A stretch of 63,299 bases of DNA from Thermomicrobium sp. CFH 73360. GTDB lineage: Bacteria > Chloroflexota > Chloroflexia > Thermomicrobiales > Thermomicrobiaceae. This document shows positions 15,256 to 24,470 of this stretch, piece by piece; positions within the stretch are counted from its first letter, which is position 1, and each line of letters starts with the position of its first letter. The stretch covers positions 352-63,650 of the forward strand of contig NZ_JAMSLS010000008.1 in NCBI RefSeq assembly GCF_023806465.1, in the 5' to 3' direction. Below the pieces are notes generated by a model. It was not told where the DNA came from, made no database searches, and worked only from the letters and a program-made list of their open reading frames with translations. The position numbers were made by a program, and so were the translations under genes.

Positions 15256-16821
15256 TCAACCCGCGCGGTGCTCAAGGTCAGCGATGACTTGGAGCGCGCA
15301 GTTTCGACCCGGTGCGCCGAAGACAGCACCACCTGGCCAGGCCCCGGAGCCACACAAGTAGAGCCTTTCAATGGGTGATTCATAGCCCGAAAAGCCTGGT
15401 GCAGGGCGAAAAGCGAACATCTGGTCGGGCGTTATTTCGCCGTGGAAAATGTTCCCACCGGTGATACCGATAATCTCTTCGATATCGCGTGGCCCGAGGA
15501 CGGTCATGTAGTCGATAGCGTCCCAGATGTTTGGCGCGTATTCGGCAAGGGTATCGATGATGTTCCGCCCAATTTCGTCTTTTCGCTCTTCCCAGCTACC
15601 TTCTGCCAGATCGTACGGGGCGTACTGCACGTAGAGCGACATGACATGCTTGCCTGGAGGGGCGAGGCCATCCTCCGTGGCGGATTGGATATAGCAATCC
15701 ATGAACGGACGTGCCGAGGGACGTCCATGCTTGCAGTCCTCCCAGGCCCGCTCGAGATAATCGATCGATGGGTTGATCACGATGCCGCCCGTATGCTGCG
15801 GTCCAACCTCCGTACCGGGGTAGCAACGGAAATTCGGCAGCTGGTTGAGGCCGAGGAGGACTTTCACCACTGACCCCTTGACTTTCATCCGCGCGATCGC
15901 GTCGCGGAACGACGCTGGCAGATGGTGGGCGGGTACCAAGCGGAGGAATGTCCGCTGCGGGTCAGCATTGGAGAGAATCGCGCGGGCGGTGAAGCGGCGG
16001 CCATCGACAAGTCGCACACCTCGCGCTCTGCCGTCGATAACGTCGATCTCCGCCACTTCGGCGTCCGTGAGGATGCTGACACCGTGATCGCGACAAAAGC
16101 CGGCGAGGGCTTCGGCGATCGTACCCATCCCGCCGCGGACAAAACCCCAAGCTCCTTGATGGCCGTTGAGATTACCGAGCAAATGGTGAAACTTCACATA
16201 AGCGGTGCCCGGTGACTTGGGGCCGAGGTTCACACCAATGACTCCGCCCGTGCACAGAGGGGCCTTGATTTCTTCACTTTCAAAGAACAAATCAAGCACC
16301 TCAGCGATGCTCTTCATTAAGAGAGTGCGGAGATCCTCGAGTCCTTCTGGTCCCTGGAACGCCTGCTCGAGTTCAGCCAGCGTTGGAGCAGGTCGCAGGA
16401 GGAACGGACGGAAACGGGCGATCATGCGGTTCCACATTGCCCAGTATTCGTCCCAGCGCTCAGCGTCGCGACGAGAGAACTTCCGGAGTTCCTCGCGTGT
16501 GCGGCGTTCGTCCAGGAAAACCATGAGAGAGCGGCCGTCTGGGAAGGGGACGAAGTATTGTGGATCGAAGGGACGCACCTCATAACCGTACTTTGGGAGC
16601 TCGAGATCACGGACTACTTCTGGCAAGAGTAAGCTGCAAACATAGGAGCAAGTTGAGAGCCGGTATCCAGGAAAGTGCTCCTCGGTCACGGTCGCGCCGC
16701 CGATGATGGAACGCCGTTCGAGCACAAGCACGCGCTTGCCGGCGCGGGCCAGATAACCAGCTGCGATGAGGCCATTGTGGCCAGAGCCAATGACAATCGC
16801 GTCGTAGTCCGGTCTCGTCAT
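15256..16821 (-). CDS. FAD-dependent oxidoreductase, PYROXD2/phytoene desaturase-like
   Basis: A 521-residue flavoprotein of the carotene-desaturase-like group. The N-terminal dinucleotide fold is 'YDAIVIGSGHNGLIAAGYLARAGKRVLVLERR'. Then come 'GGATVTEEHFPGYRLSTCSY', 'WGFVRGGMGTIAEALAGFCRDHG' and the C-terminal FAD-binding block 'LYLCGSGAWPGGAVFGAPGRNCALQVI'. ATG 16821 has AGGAGG five bases upstream. It lies alone on the minus strand with a 559-base gap to the ACIII operon. A shorter paralog is at 60202-61698. Neighbouring carotenoid genes are absent, so the PYROXD2-like assignment is favoured over a true phytoene desaturase; substrate unknown. Confidence 0.85.
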   Translation of the reverse strand: MTRPDYDAIVIGSGHNGLIAAGYLARAGKRVLVLERRSIIGGATVTEEHFPGYRLSTCSYVCSLLLPEVVRDLELPKYGYEVRPFDPQYFVPFPDGRSLMVFLDERRTREELRKFSRRDAERWDEYWAMWNRMIARFRPFLLRPAPTLAELEQAFQGPEGLEDLRTLLMKSIAEVLDLFFESEEIKAPLCTGGVIGVNLGPKSPGTAYVKFHHLLGNLNGHQGAWGFVRGGMGTIAEALAGFCRDHGVSILTDAEVAEIDVIDGRARGVRLVDGRRFTARAILSNADPQRTFLRLVPAHHLPASFRDAIARMKVKGSVVKVLLGLNQLPNFRCYPGTEVGPQHTGGIVINPSIDYLERAWEDCKHGRPSARPFMDCYIQSATEDGLAPPGKHVMSLYVQYAPYDLAEGSWEERKDEIGRNIIDTLAEYAPNIWDAIDYMTVLGPRDIEEIIGITGGNIFHGEITPDQMFAFRPAPGFSGYESPIERLYLCGSGAWPGGAVFGAPGRNCALQVIADLEHRAG

Positions 16822-17323
16822 CTTATCCTCCTTGTGGATCGAGTGCCACCTTCAGCTATATGGCATCGTCGCTGACAACGCAGCGGTTTGCAAGAGCGTG
16901 GTGGCTCCGCGTTACTGCGTTGCTCACGGGCATCATGGGACGAGTTCGGACCACTCTGTTCTCCATTCGCTCGTCCTTCATCGAGTGCAGGTGGGGGTGG
17001 TTGGACGGTAAAGGGGCTCCAGTGTGGTCAAAGATGTGGCAGTGGGGGACTATGCTGCTGCAAGCTGTGGATGTTTGGGGAACGGACTCTTTTCCTGCCG
17101 GCAGTCTTCCTCCCGGACAGCGCTGACGTTATCCGCGGTGCGAGGGGGCGTACTGTGCGTAGCAAAGGGGTTGAGGTCACAGCGGTGCTGCCATGGATGG
17201 TAGGGGATGTCGACACTGTTCGAGTCGAGAAAGGGCGTGAAACAGCGCACGAGGGGCTGGAATGGGACTGGCACCGCGATGCGGTGAGGAATGCGCACTG
17301 TGCCACGGAGTTCGAGAGTATGC
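16822..17323. other. Intergenic stretch, no gene seen
   Basis: Frames exist on both strands, the longest a plus-strand 175-codon frame at 16888-17415, but they are low-complexity, lack ribosome sites and overlap the end of actE. I see no recognisable protein, RNA gene or repeat apart from the hairpin listed next. Confidence 0.5.
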
Positions 17324-17351
17324 GACGCCCAGCCGTGAACGGCTGGGCGTC
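17324..17351 (-). terminator. Perfect 12-bp hairpin downstream of the ACIII operon
   Basis: GACGCCCAGCCG (17324-17335) and CGGCTGGGCGTC (17340-17351) close a TGAA loop (TTCA when read on the minus strand). It lies 30 bases after the actE stop on the transcribed strand. No T-tract follows on either strand, so a protective mRNA 3' hairpin or a site left by a mobile element is also possible. Confidence 0.5.
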
Positions 17352-17380
17352 CGACGGAGGTGCGGTCTCTGAGGGTGAAC

Positions 17381-17977
17381 TTATGGCTGCTGTTGGAGCT
17401 GACGGATGTAGCTGACCAGCGCCCAACGCTGCTCGGGAGTGAGCAACTTGCCGAACCCGGGCATGTTCGTTAGGCCACCGGGATATTGGGTCTGGTGCTG
17501 GGGTGAGGTGTAGCCATTGGTCAGGATCCAGTACAACTCTCCATCGGTGCGGGCGACGACTGCCGGATCCTTAAGGTTGGCTGGCGGTACGGCGCCCTGC
17601 ACGAGGCCCCAGTACACCGCGAGTGGTCCCTTACCATCCCCTTGCGGACCGTGGCAGGCGACACAGTTAACCTGGAAGAGTTGTTGCCCACGAGCCGCAG
17701 CTTGAGGATCGTTGGCCAGGGGATTCTGGAGATTGCGCGCTTCTTCGAAGGTGTACTGCGGCTCCCCGCCAGTGATCGGAACAACCCCAGCAGGGATGTC
17801 AAGTCGGGGCGGCTCCTGGGCACGGAACGAGTTCTGATAATGCATTTCGCTAAAAAAGTCAATAGGATAGGTGTTGCTCGAGACACAAGCACTGCCGAGA
17901 ATGGTGAGCAGCGAACCTGCCAGCACTCCGAGTAGGAAACGGCGGCTCAGACGTGAGCTGAAGAACTGCCACATCAT
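17381..17977 (-). CDS. actE: Alternative complex III monoheme cytochrome c subunit ActE
   Basis: A 198-residue membrane-anchored cytochrome c that passes electrons from the quinol-oxidising complex to the terminal acceptor. It has a lipoprotein signal ending in 'LTILGSAC', the ActE hallmark 'PIDFFSEMHYQNSFRAQEPPR', the heme c motif CVACH ('FQVNCVACHGPQGDGKGP') and a probable axial Met in 'LTNMPGFG'. ATG 17977 follows GAGGGAG. It is the last gene of the ACIII operon, 20 bases after actD. The length and single heme match ActE of Rhodothermus and Chloroflexus. Confidence 0.92.
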   Translation of the reverse strand: MMWQFFSSRLSRRFLLGVLAGSLLTILGSACVSSNTYPIDFFSEMHYQNSFRAQEPPRLDIPAGVVPITGGEPQYTFEEARNLQNPLANDPQAAARGQQLFQVNCVACHGPQGDGKGPLAVYWGLVQGAVPPANLKDPAVVARTDGELYWILTNGYTSPQHQTQYPGGLTNMPGFGKLLTPEQRWALVSYIRQLQQQP

Positions 17978-17997
17978 TCTGTCTCCCTCTCACCCCG

Positions 17998-18537
17998 TTA
18001 GCCCCGTGCCGGCTGTTGCCCGGCCTTGCTACCCTCGGTGAGGATGTCCTCAGGATTTGCCTTGCGGAGGGCTTCGATGGCGCGCGCTTCGCGCTCCGGT
18101 GCGGTGCGGACTAGGATTCCGATGTATCCCTGCGTAATGCGCGGATCGTAGAGTGCGCGACCGATCCAAGGAAGGCGCGATTCAAAGAGCACGCCGAGTA
18201 CCGTGAAGATGAGGGCACCGAGCATCGTGCCCTCGTACATGATGATGATCATCGGAGGAATGGACAGGAGTGGTTTCCCTCCAGTCATGAGAGGGAAGGA
18301 GAGCTGCGTGCCGCCAGTAATGAGAAGACCAGCAGCGAAACCGCAGGCCGCTCCGATGAGGGGGAAGACGAAGAGTCGGTGAATACCAGACTCTTCACCG
18401 AAGGTCCCCTCAGGGTACGGTGCGTTGGAGAGCACCTCGAATTCGTTCCGGCTGAACCCAGCCTCGCGGAGCGCATCGGCTGCCGCCACTGCCGAATCGA
18501 GATCGCGGTAGAGTCCGAGAACTTCACGAATGGCCAT
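17998..18537 (-). CDS. actD: Alternative complex III subunit ActD (DUF3341)
   Basis: A 179-residue subunit with two transmembrane helices (about residues 54-76 and 93-118). The start 'VLGLYRDLDSAVAAADALREAGF' is the DUF3341 soluble ferredoxin-like part, and 'YPEGTFGEESGIHRLFVFPLIGAACGF' leads into the first helix. It contributes a structural membrane part of ACIII and binds no known cofactor. It lies between actC (33-base gap) and actE (20-base gap) on one transcript. Confidence 0.92.
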   Translation of the reverse strand: MAIREVLGLYRDLDSAVAAADALREAGFSRNEFEVLSNAPYPEGTFGEESGIHRLFVFPLIGAACGFAAGLLITGGTQLSFPLMTGGKPLLSIPPMIIIMYEGTMLGALIFTVLGVLFESRLPWIGRALYDPRITQGYIGILVRTAPEREARAIEALRKANPEDILTEGSKAGQQPARG

Positions 18538-18570
18538 TGTCGCCTCGCTTTCCCTTGCCTGCCCGCCGAC

Positions 18571-19944
18571 TTAGAACTCCCGCACGATCGCGTTGACCAC
18601 GCGCTTACCCACTTGCAGCTGCTGTGCGAAGTGCTGTCCTTCTTTCTCCTCCCAAACCGAGATCGGTGGGAAGATCTTGGAGAACACGAGCAAGAGGAAT
18701 CCGACCAACGCGAAGGACCCAAGGACGATGCTGATCTCAACGATCGACGGCCGGTACCAGTTCCAATCAAAGGTAAATTCATACTTTCGCATGAGTCCGG
18801 GCTTAATAAGCCAGTAGCGTTCGGCCCACATGCCAACATTCACGAGGATCGAGGTCCAGAACATAATCTTCACGTTGCGGCGGAAGCGCTGGAAGATCCA
18901 GATGGGAACTGGGATGAAGTAGCCGAAGATAAAGATGAGAGCAGTGAAGACATTGAATGGCCACTCAAAGAGGCGGAAAGTCATGATCTCTGTCTCGCGT
19001 GGTTCCTGGGGATAGATCGCGAAGAAGATGTCGAGGAGGAAGAACCAGAGCCAGCCGGTTCCGACGGCGATAAGGAGCCGGCCGATCGCGTCGAAGTGCT
19101 CGAGCCGGATGTAATGATCGAACCGGAACAACCAGCGCATCAATGCCATAAGCGTGACAACCGCGGAGACACCAGAGTGAATAGCTCCGATAACGAAGTA
19201 CGGTGCGAAAACTGTCGCATGCCAGGTTGGAACCAGCGAAACAGCGAAGTCCCAGGACACGATGGAGTGGACGGAGACGAAAACCGGCAAGATGAGACCG
19301 GAAAGCAGGAATCCAGCAATCGTCTGCATCTTCCACTGGCGTTCGTTCCCACGCCATCCCAGAGCGAGAATGGTGTACAGCACCTTACGCCAGCCGGTGG
19401 TGCGGTCGCGGGCGAGTGCCATGTCGGGGATCATCGTCGTGTAGAGGAAAAGCGTCGAACCGGTGAGGTATGTCAAGATCGCGCTCGGATCCCAGACGAG
19501 CGGGCCACGGACGTCCGGCCAGAGGTTACGCCAGAAGTCGTAAGGGAAGACCCAGTAAAGGGTCCGCCAGGGACGGCCGGTGTGGATAACAGGGTGGAGC
19601 ATCGCCGTCATGAGGCTAAAGATTGTCATTACCTCGGCGGCGCGAGTGACCGGTCGGCGCCACTCTGCTTGAGTGAGACGAAGAATTGCCGAAATCATCA
19701 CGCCGGCGTGACTAATACCGATCCAGAACACGAAGTTGACGATCATGAAGCCCCACATGTTCGGGCGTTGGAGGCCAGTGACGCCGAGGCCCCAGTAGAA
19801 CATCCAGCTCACTGCGAACACAAAGATGGCGAGTACGGCGCCCAGGCCGATGAACCCAACCCACATCATCGGGGTCGTTGTGACAAGCGGTCGCAGGAGT
19901 TCTCGCGTAATTTCCTCTTCACCGAGCCGATGACGCTCTTGCAT
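18571..19944 (-). CDS. actC: Alternative complex III quinol-binding NrfD/PsrC-like subunit ActC
   Basis: A 457-residue integral membrane protein with about ten helices, expected to hold the quinol site of ACIII. Signature stretches are 'WIGISHAGVMISAILRLTQAE', 'RRPVTRAAEVMTIFSLMTA', 'HPVIHTGRPWRTLYW' and 'SVHSIVSWDFAVSLVPTWHAT'. ATG 19944 is preferred to 19974 because AGGGGG lies seven bases upstream. It directly follows the second NrfD-like gene (44-base gap). In Rhodothermus ActC comes right after ActB; here the ActF-like gene is placed between them. Confidence 0.92.
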   Translation of the reverse strand: MQERHRLGEEEITRELLRPLVTTTPMMWVGFIGLGAVLAIFVFAVSWMFYWGLGVTGLQRPNMWGFMIVNFVFWIGISHAGVMISAILRLTQAEWRRPVTRAAEVMTIFSLMTAMLHPVIHTGRPWRTLYWVFPYDFWRNLWPDVRGPLVWDPSAILTYLTGSTLFLYTTMIPDMALARDRTTGWRKVLYTILALGWRGNERQWKMQTIAGFLLSGLILPVFVSVHSIVSWDFAVSLVPTWHATVFAPYFVIGAIHSGVSAVVTLMALMRWLFRFDHYIRLEHFDAIGRLLIAVGTGWLWFFLLDIFFAIYPQEPRETEIMTFRLFEWPFNVFTALIFIFGYFIPVPIWIFQRFRRNVKIMFWTSILVNVGMWAERYWLIKPGLMRKYEFTFDWNWYRPSIVEISIVLGSFALVGFLLLVFSKIFPPISVWEEKEGQHFAQQLQVGKRVVNAIVREF

Positions 19945-19988
19945 CGTATTTCCCCCTGCCTTGCTCTCCTGCACTCAACCGTGAGCGA

Positions 19989-21383
19989 TCATTCTGGCTT
20001 CCCAATGACGATGAGGCGTGCGTGTTTAAAGGGCTTGTGGGCACGCAACCAAAGGCCGCCGGCCACCTCTGCGACTGACGGGAAGGGAAGGTAGCGCGCT
20101 GCCCAGAAAATGAGTGCTAAGGCTCCGGCAATCATGCCAACGAGTATGAGGATGTCACCAATCCCCGGGATGTAGGCAGCGGGAAGGGTTTTGAGTTCGT
20201 GAGCATGGCCAAGTAAAGCGCTATCAGGTTGAGAAAATGCAGCGGAGGTGAGTCGGATGCGATCGATGAGGTTCCCGACGAGGACGATGGCCCCTACGAC
20301 TGTTGGGCCAGTGATACTGCGCCGAATGGGGTTCCACATCAGGATGAGGAGTGGCAAGGCGAAGTTCAAGGCGAACGAGAGAATGAAGGGCCATCGATAG
20401 GTTTCAGCCATGAGAAGCTTCAAGATCTCAATCTCACGGGGGGTTCGACCATACCAGAAAATGATGAACTCTGACCACCAGAAGTAGAACCACAGCAGTG
20501 AAAAGGCGAGAAGGAGCTTGCCGAGTGCCCAGAACTGTTCACGTCCCAAGTAGTCGGTCTGGCCTCCCCAACGCCGCAACACCGCCATTGTGACGATGGT
20601 TAAGGCGATTCCCGCTTGAAACGAAGTAATCGTAAAGTACGCCGGGAAAACGGCAGTGAAGTAGCCGGGGATAAGCGCAATGATGAAGTCGGAAGCAAGG
20701 ACGGTCATAGCCGCGACGTAGATCAGCACGTACAGGACACCGATATTGTTCACAACCTTTTCATAGAAGCGCCATTGCAGGTGAGAGCCGATCCAACCAC
20801 GGCTTAGCCAGGCCGCCAGGCCGCGCTGCGCCGGCGCGCCGTGGTCTCGCACGATAGCGAGATCCGGCAAGCTACTGAACCAGGCGAACAGATAGCCGGC
20901 CCCAGTGAGTGTGAGCATCAAAATGGCTCCCCAGAGCCACGGCGAGAGTGGCCAGCCGAACCAGATCGAGAGCCGGTCCTCGGTGCCGGGAAAGGTTGGG
21001 AGCAAGAGGAGATACAGCAAGAAGGGAATGATGAGTGTCACACCCCAGATCTCCGCCGCCCGGTTGACTGGTCGACGCCAGTGACTGCGTGCCACCCGGA
21101 GTGCCGTGGAGAGAGCCGGCGCCGCGGCTGCAGTCGACATCAAGTACAGAAATGCTGCAGCGACGTACGTCCAGGCTTGTCGGTTCGCGAACCCCTGCCG
21201 CAGGGGTATTACTACGATCGCAATGATCCCGACGACGAACAGGAGGAGACAAATGAGGAGGGGTGTGCGTAGGCGCCGTCCGACCTCTCGGAGCCAGCCG
21301 AGCGCGCTCCCAAGGACGTCGGACGGTGTGAGCTCCCAGGTTCGCTGGAGTTCGTGTCCGTGCGCGTGACCGTGCGTCGCCAT
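19989..21383 (-). CDS. Alternative complex III second NrfD-like membrane subunit (ActF-like)
   Basis: A 464-residue membrane protein with about ten helices, related to ActC. It opens with a His-rich cytoplasmic N-terminus ('HGHAHGHELQ') and keeps 'RRPVNRAAEIWGVTLI', 'FAWFSSLPDLAIVRDHG' and 'WWSEFIIFWYGRTPREIEIL'. It is called ActF-like because it is the second NrfD protein of the set. Its place directly after the iron-sulfur subunit differs from the canonical operon, where ActF is near the end. ATG 21383 follows GAGGTGAGGG by three bases. ActF probably supports the membrane part of the complex. Confidence 0.85.
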   Translation of the reverse strand: MATHGHAHGHELQRTWELTPSDVLGSALGWLREVGRRLRTPLLICLLLFVVGIIAIVVIPLRQGFANRQAWTYVAAAFLYLMSTAAAAPALSTALRVARSHWRRPVNRAAEIWGVTLIIPFLLYLLLLPTFPGTEDRLSIWFGWPLSPWLWGAILMLTLTGAGYLFAWFSSLPDLAIVRDHGAPAQRGLAAWLSRGWIGSHLQWRFYEKVVNNIGVLYVLIYVAAMTVLASDFIIALIPGYFTAVFPAYFTITSFQAGIALTIVTMAVLRRWGGQTDYLGREQFWALGKLLLAFSLLWFYFWWSEFIIFWYGRTPREIEILKLLMAETYRWPFILSFALNFALPLLILMWNPIRRSITGPTVVGAIVLVGNLIDRIRLTSAAFSQPDSALLGHAHELKTLPAAYIPGIGDILILVGMIAGALALIFWAARYLPFPSVAEVAGGLWLRAHKPFKHARLIVIGKPE

Positions 21384-21413
21384 TTGCCCTCACCTCATTT
21401 CAGTCTGTGCCAA

Positions 21414-22142
21414 TCAGTGGGCACCTGCCGGTGCCGTGGTTGCCTCGATATCAATCTTCTTGAGGTAGTACACCTTTGGATCGGTGCCAAGGTCTTCTAG
21501 GAGCCGGTACACGCGATGCTCTTTCTCAGCTTGCGCAAGGAGCTGGCTCACGGCGCTGTTCGGATCGTCCAGGTCGCCGAAGACGATCGCGTTGGTGGGG
21601 CATGCCTGCGCGCATGCCGTTGTCACCTCGTCGGTTCGCAAAGCACGCCCTTCCACTTTCGCCTTCTGCTCGGCTTTGACGATCCGGTGCACGCAGAAGT
21701 TGCACTTCTCCATCACACCACGGCTACGCACTGTCACGTCAGGATTGAGCTGGTTCTTAAGTGAATCGGGCCACTTGGGCTCCCAGAAGTTGAAAAACCG
21801 GACATGCCAGTGGCAGTTGATTGAACAATAGCGAGTGCCGATGCAGCGGTTGTACACCTGCATGTTGATGCCTTCAGTCGTGTGATAAGTGGCATAAACC
21901 GGACAAACCGGCTCACACGGGGCGTTGGTGCACTGCATGCACGGCACCGGGATGTAGCGAGCCTTGACGTTGGGAAACTCGCCCTCCCAATAGCGCTCAA
22001 GGCGAATCCAGGCGATAGCACGGCGTTGGTGATAGACGTCTTCGGTATTGATGGGAACATTGTTCTCTGCCTGACAGGCGACGACGCAGGCACCGCAGCC
22101 GATACATCGATCGAGGTCGATCACCATTCCCCAGCGTGGCAT
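21414..22142 (-). CDS. Alternative complex III iron-sulfur subunit (C-terminal ActB equivalent)
   Basis: A 242-residue four-cluster ferredoxin-type protein. The Cys ligands are seen in 'CIGCGACVVAC', 'CMQCTNAPCEPVCPVYA', 'CIGTRYCSINCHWHVRFFNF', 'CNFCVHR' and 'CAQACPTNAI', a pattern consistent with three 4Fe-4S clusters and one 3Fe-4S cluster. In Rhodothermus and Chloroflexus this is the C-terminal part of a fused ActB; here it is a separate gene 36 bases after the molybdopterin-like subunit. It carries no signal of its own, so it is presumably exported with the Tat-borne subunit. Confidence 0.92.
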   Translation of the reverse strand: MPRWGMVIDLDRCIGCGACVVACQAENNVPINTEDVYHQRRAIAWIRLERYWEGEFPNVKARYIPVPCMQCTNAPCEPVCPVYATYHTTEGINMQVYNRCIGTRYCSINCHWHVRFFNFWEPKWPDSLKNQLNPDVTVRSRGVMEKCNFCVHRIVKAEQKAKVEGRALRTDEVTTACAQACPTNAIVFGDLDDPNSAVSQLLAQAEKEHRVYRLLEDLGTDPKVYYLKKIDIEATTAPAGAH

Positions 22143-22178
22143 GCGTACCGTCCCTCTTCCTTTGCCCGCTTGACGCGT

Positions 22179-24422
22179 TCACGCCGACGGAGCCATGACG
22201 CGCACGATCGGGAACTCCTCCAATTGGAACGCTGGCACCATACCCTCGAATCGAGCCAGTCGTGCGCGCCGTCCCGTCTTCTCAATCCGACAACGCGTCG
22301 CGCACCAGGCCAGCGTACCGGCATCACCATCATTCTCAGGTGCGGCAAGTGTGAGTGGGTTGACGCCTCGGCCTTCGGCATAGCGGCCGAGAGCGGTATG
22401 ACCCTGCCCGAATGGGATCGCAACGAGGCCTGGTTGACCCGCCGGGTTGACGTACACCGGAAGCTCGACAGTTGCCTGCGGAGTAATCAGACGAACGACG
22501 TCGCCGGTCGAGAGGCCGAGTTCGTCGGCTGTCCGTTGAGCGACCTCCACCCAACTCTGCCAGACGTTGGTGCTAACTGGTTCCGGCAACGCTTGGAGCC
22601 ACGGCAAATGCGCGAGCTCTCCATAGCCGATCGCGGGGAGCGGGTAGGGAACAAGGAGATAGGGAAACTGAGCACTGTCCCCAGCGAAAGACGGCTCGCG
22701 AGGCTGCACAACGGGAGAGCTCGGCACAGTACCGCTGCCGCGCGACTGCTCGTCCCACCATCCGCCCTGAGCTTGGAGGGTGACGAGGAATTGCTTGTCG
22801 TCCGCTGCCTGGATATTGCCCCTCCCAAGTCGGCGAAGCTGGAGAGCGAGCGTCTTTGTCGCCTCTTCTTGGGACGCCCAGGGGAGCGGCTGGCCAAGCT
22901 GCGTAGCCAGCTGGATGAGAACGTCACCGAAGGCGTGGGCATCGACGAACGGTTGGACGACGGGCTGGCGGACGGCAACCGCAGCAAAGCCAGGGCCTGG
23001 GTCGGGAACCTCGAGCCCCCACTGTTCCAGCCAGGCTTGGTCGGGTAGCACGATATCCGCGAGTTGCGTCGTTTCATCCACAAAGGGGGAGAAGCTCACG
23101 ACGTGCTGAGCCGCGCGCAGGGCTTCCGCGGCACCGGTCGCTGGCGGAAGGGCGTAGACCGGGTTTGCACGGTAGACGAGAACCGTGCTAATCGCGCCCG
23201 ACTGGATCTGTTGGAAGAGCTCAGCCCACTGTCTCTGCGTCAGGATCGCGTCGTCCGCAATGCGGAGTTCGGGAAGCGGAGGCTCCGGATTCAGCAGCAG
23301 CCCTCCCGGCTGGTTCAATGAGTCGAGAAGAAGATTGAGACCCAGAGTAGCGACCAGGTTGAAGAGACCATTCGTCGATGCTGCAGCGTTCGTCCCGGCG
23401 ATGACGACTGCAGGCTCGTGCTCGACCAACGCGTGCGCCAGTTCGCGGATTTGCTCCGCGGTCAGTCCGCTCGTCGTGGCGACCCGCTCGGGACTGTAGT
23501 CGTTGGTTAATCGTGCCTCGTCGAGGCCGAGTGCGGCGAAGTATGGGGCGAATCGATCACGTGGCACGGCACCCTCAGTGAGGAGGACGTTGGCAATGGC
23601 GAGAGCAATGAGCCCTTCGGTACCTGGCACGATCGGGAACCACCGGTCAGCGTTGGCTGCTGTCGCGGAAAGACGCGGCCCCACATGGTAATAGAGGCCA
23701 CGCTGACCTGGACGCCCCTGCCGAAACTCTCCGTAGGCTCGTGCGAGTTGGACCGGCGCGATCCAACCGTGGAGAAACTCGGCGCCGAAGTTCAAAAGGA
23801 AGGACGCATTCGCGAGATCTGGGATCGGCAGCGTGCTGACGCCAAAGAGCCGGCGCACAGCTGAACGCAGCACGACCAGCTCGTCAGGTTCCAAAATGGC
23901 ATGCCGTATTCCCGTCACACGCTGGAATGCCGCAATGATTGCCGCCTGCAAGCTGCTCGGCCGAGTGGTGATGAGAACAGCGCGCTGACCGCCTGCATCG
24001 CGGAGGATCTGGGCGACCTGCTGTAGTGCACTGTCCCAACCGATCGGCTGGAACTGCCCACTGCCGCGTGTGGTCGCACGCTGTGGTCCGGCAAGGCGAT
24101 CCGGGTGATAGAGCTCCTGAACGAGCGCCTGAGCGCGCGCGTCGCTCTTACCCCGAACTCCAGGAAAGTCAGGGTTTCCGTCGACCTTCTTCGCGCGCCC
24201 CTCGAATACCCGGACGATGAGGCCGTACCCCCCCTGATCTGGCGGCGCGGCGGTCGCGAACCAGGCATCGCGACCGAAAGCCCAATCGTTCGGGGTATAG
24301 ACCGGCTGTGCGATCTTGAATTCGGTTTCCGGCACACCGTCCCCGATGCGACCACAGCCAGCGAAAAGGACGGCGCCCGTCGCGGAAGTTGCTGCGACCT
24401 TCAGGAAATCTCGTCGCCGCAT
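22179..24422 (-). CDS. actB: Alternative complex III molybdopterin-oxidoreductase-like subunit (N-terminal ActB equivalent)
   Basis: A 747-residue subunit with a Tat signal 'MRRRDFLKVAATSATGAV' that ends in a possible lipobox LFAGC. It has the molybdopterin oxidoreductase fold but no Cys-rich N-terminal cluster motif, in line with ACIII, where this part has lost molybdenum. Recognisable are 'VDGNPDFPGVRGKSDARAQA', 'LYHPDRLAGPQ' and 'FSPFVDETTQLADIVLPDQAWLEQWG'. ATG 24422 is chosen because the Tat motif begins there; a GTG at 24449 adds nine residues. It lies between actA (48-base gap) and the separate iron-sulfur gene. Confidence 0.92.
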   Translation of the reverse strand: MRRRDFLKVAATSATGAVLFAGCGRIGDGVPETEFKIAQPVYTPNDWAFGRDAWFATAAPPDQGGYGLIVRVFEGRAKKVDGNPDFPGVRGKSDARAQALVQELYHPDRLAGPQRATTRGSGQFQPIGWDSALQQVAQILRDAGGQRAVLITTRPSSLQAAIIAAFQRVTGIRHAILEPDELVVLRSAVRRLFGVSTLPIPDLANASFLLNFGAEFLHGWIAPVQLARAYGEFRQGRPGQRGLYYHVGPRLSATAANADRWFPIVPGTEGLIALAIANVLLTEGAVPRDRFAPYFAALGLDEARLTNDYSPERVATTSGLTAEQIRELAHALVEHEPAVVIAGTNAAASTNGLFNLVATLGLNLLLDSLNQPGGLLLNPEPPLPELRIADDAILTQRQWAELFQQIQSGAISTVLVYRANPVYALPPATGAAEALRAAQHVVSFSPFVDETTQLADIVLPDQAWLEQWGLEVPDPGPGFAAVAVRQPVVQPFVDAHAFGDVLIQLATQLGQPLPWASQEEATKTLALQLRRLGRGNIQAADDKQFLVTLQAQGGWWDEQSRGSGTVPSSPVVQPREPSFAGDSAQFPYLLVPYPLPAIGYGELAHLPWLQALPEPVSTNVWQSWVEVAQRTADELGLSTGDVVRLITPQATVELPVYVNPAGQPGLVAIPFGQGHTALGRYAEGRGVNPLTLAAPENDGDAGTLAWCATRCRIEKTGRRARLARFEGMVPAFQLEEFPIVRVMAPSA

Positions 24423-24470
24423 GCCCTTCTCCAACGTCTGCCTCCTCACACCGAGACAGTCTCTGTCGAA

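Noticed and set aside
16888-17415. 175-residue plus-strand frame beside the ACIII operon
   Set aside because: Low-complexity composition, no ribosome site, and it runs antisense into the end of actE.
18379-20094. 571-residue plus-strand frame
   Set aside because: It is the antisense shadow of actD, actC and the ActF-like gene, whose membrane helices and motifs are unmistakable; the Asp/Glu/His-rich protein it would give is a by-product.
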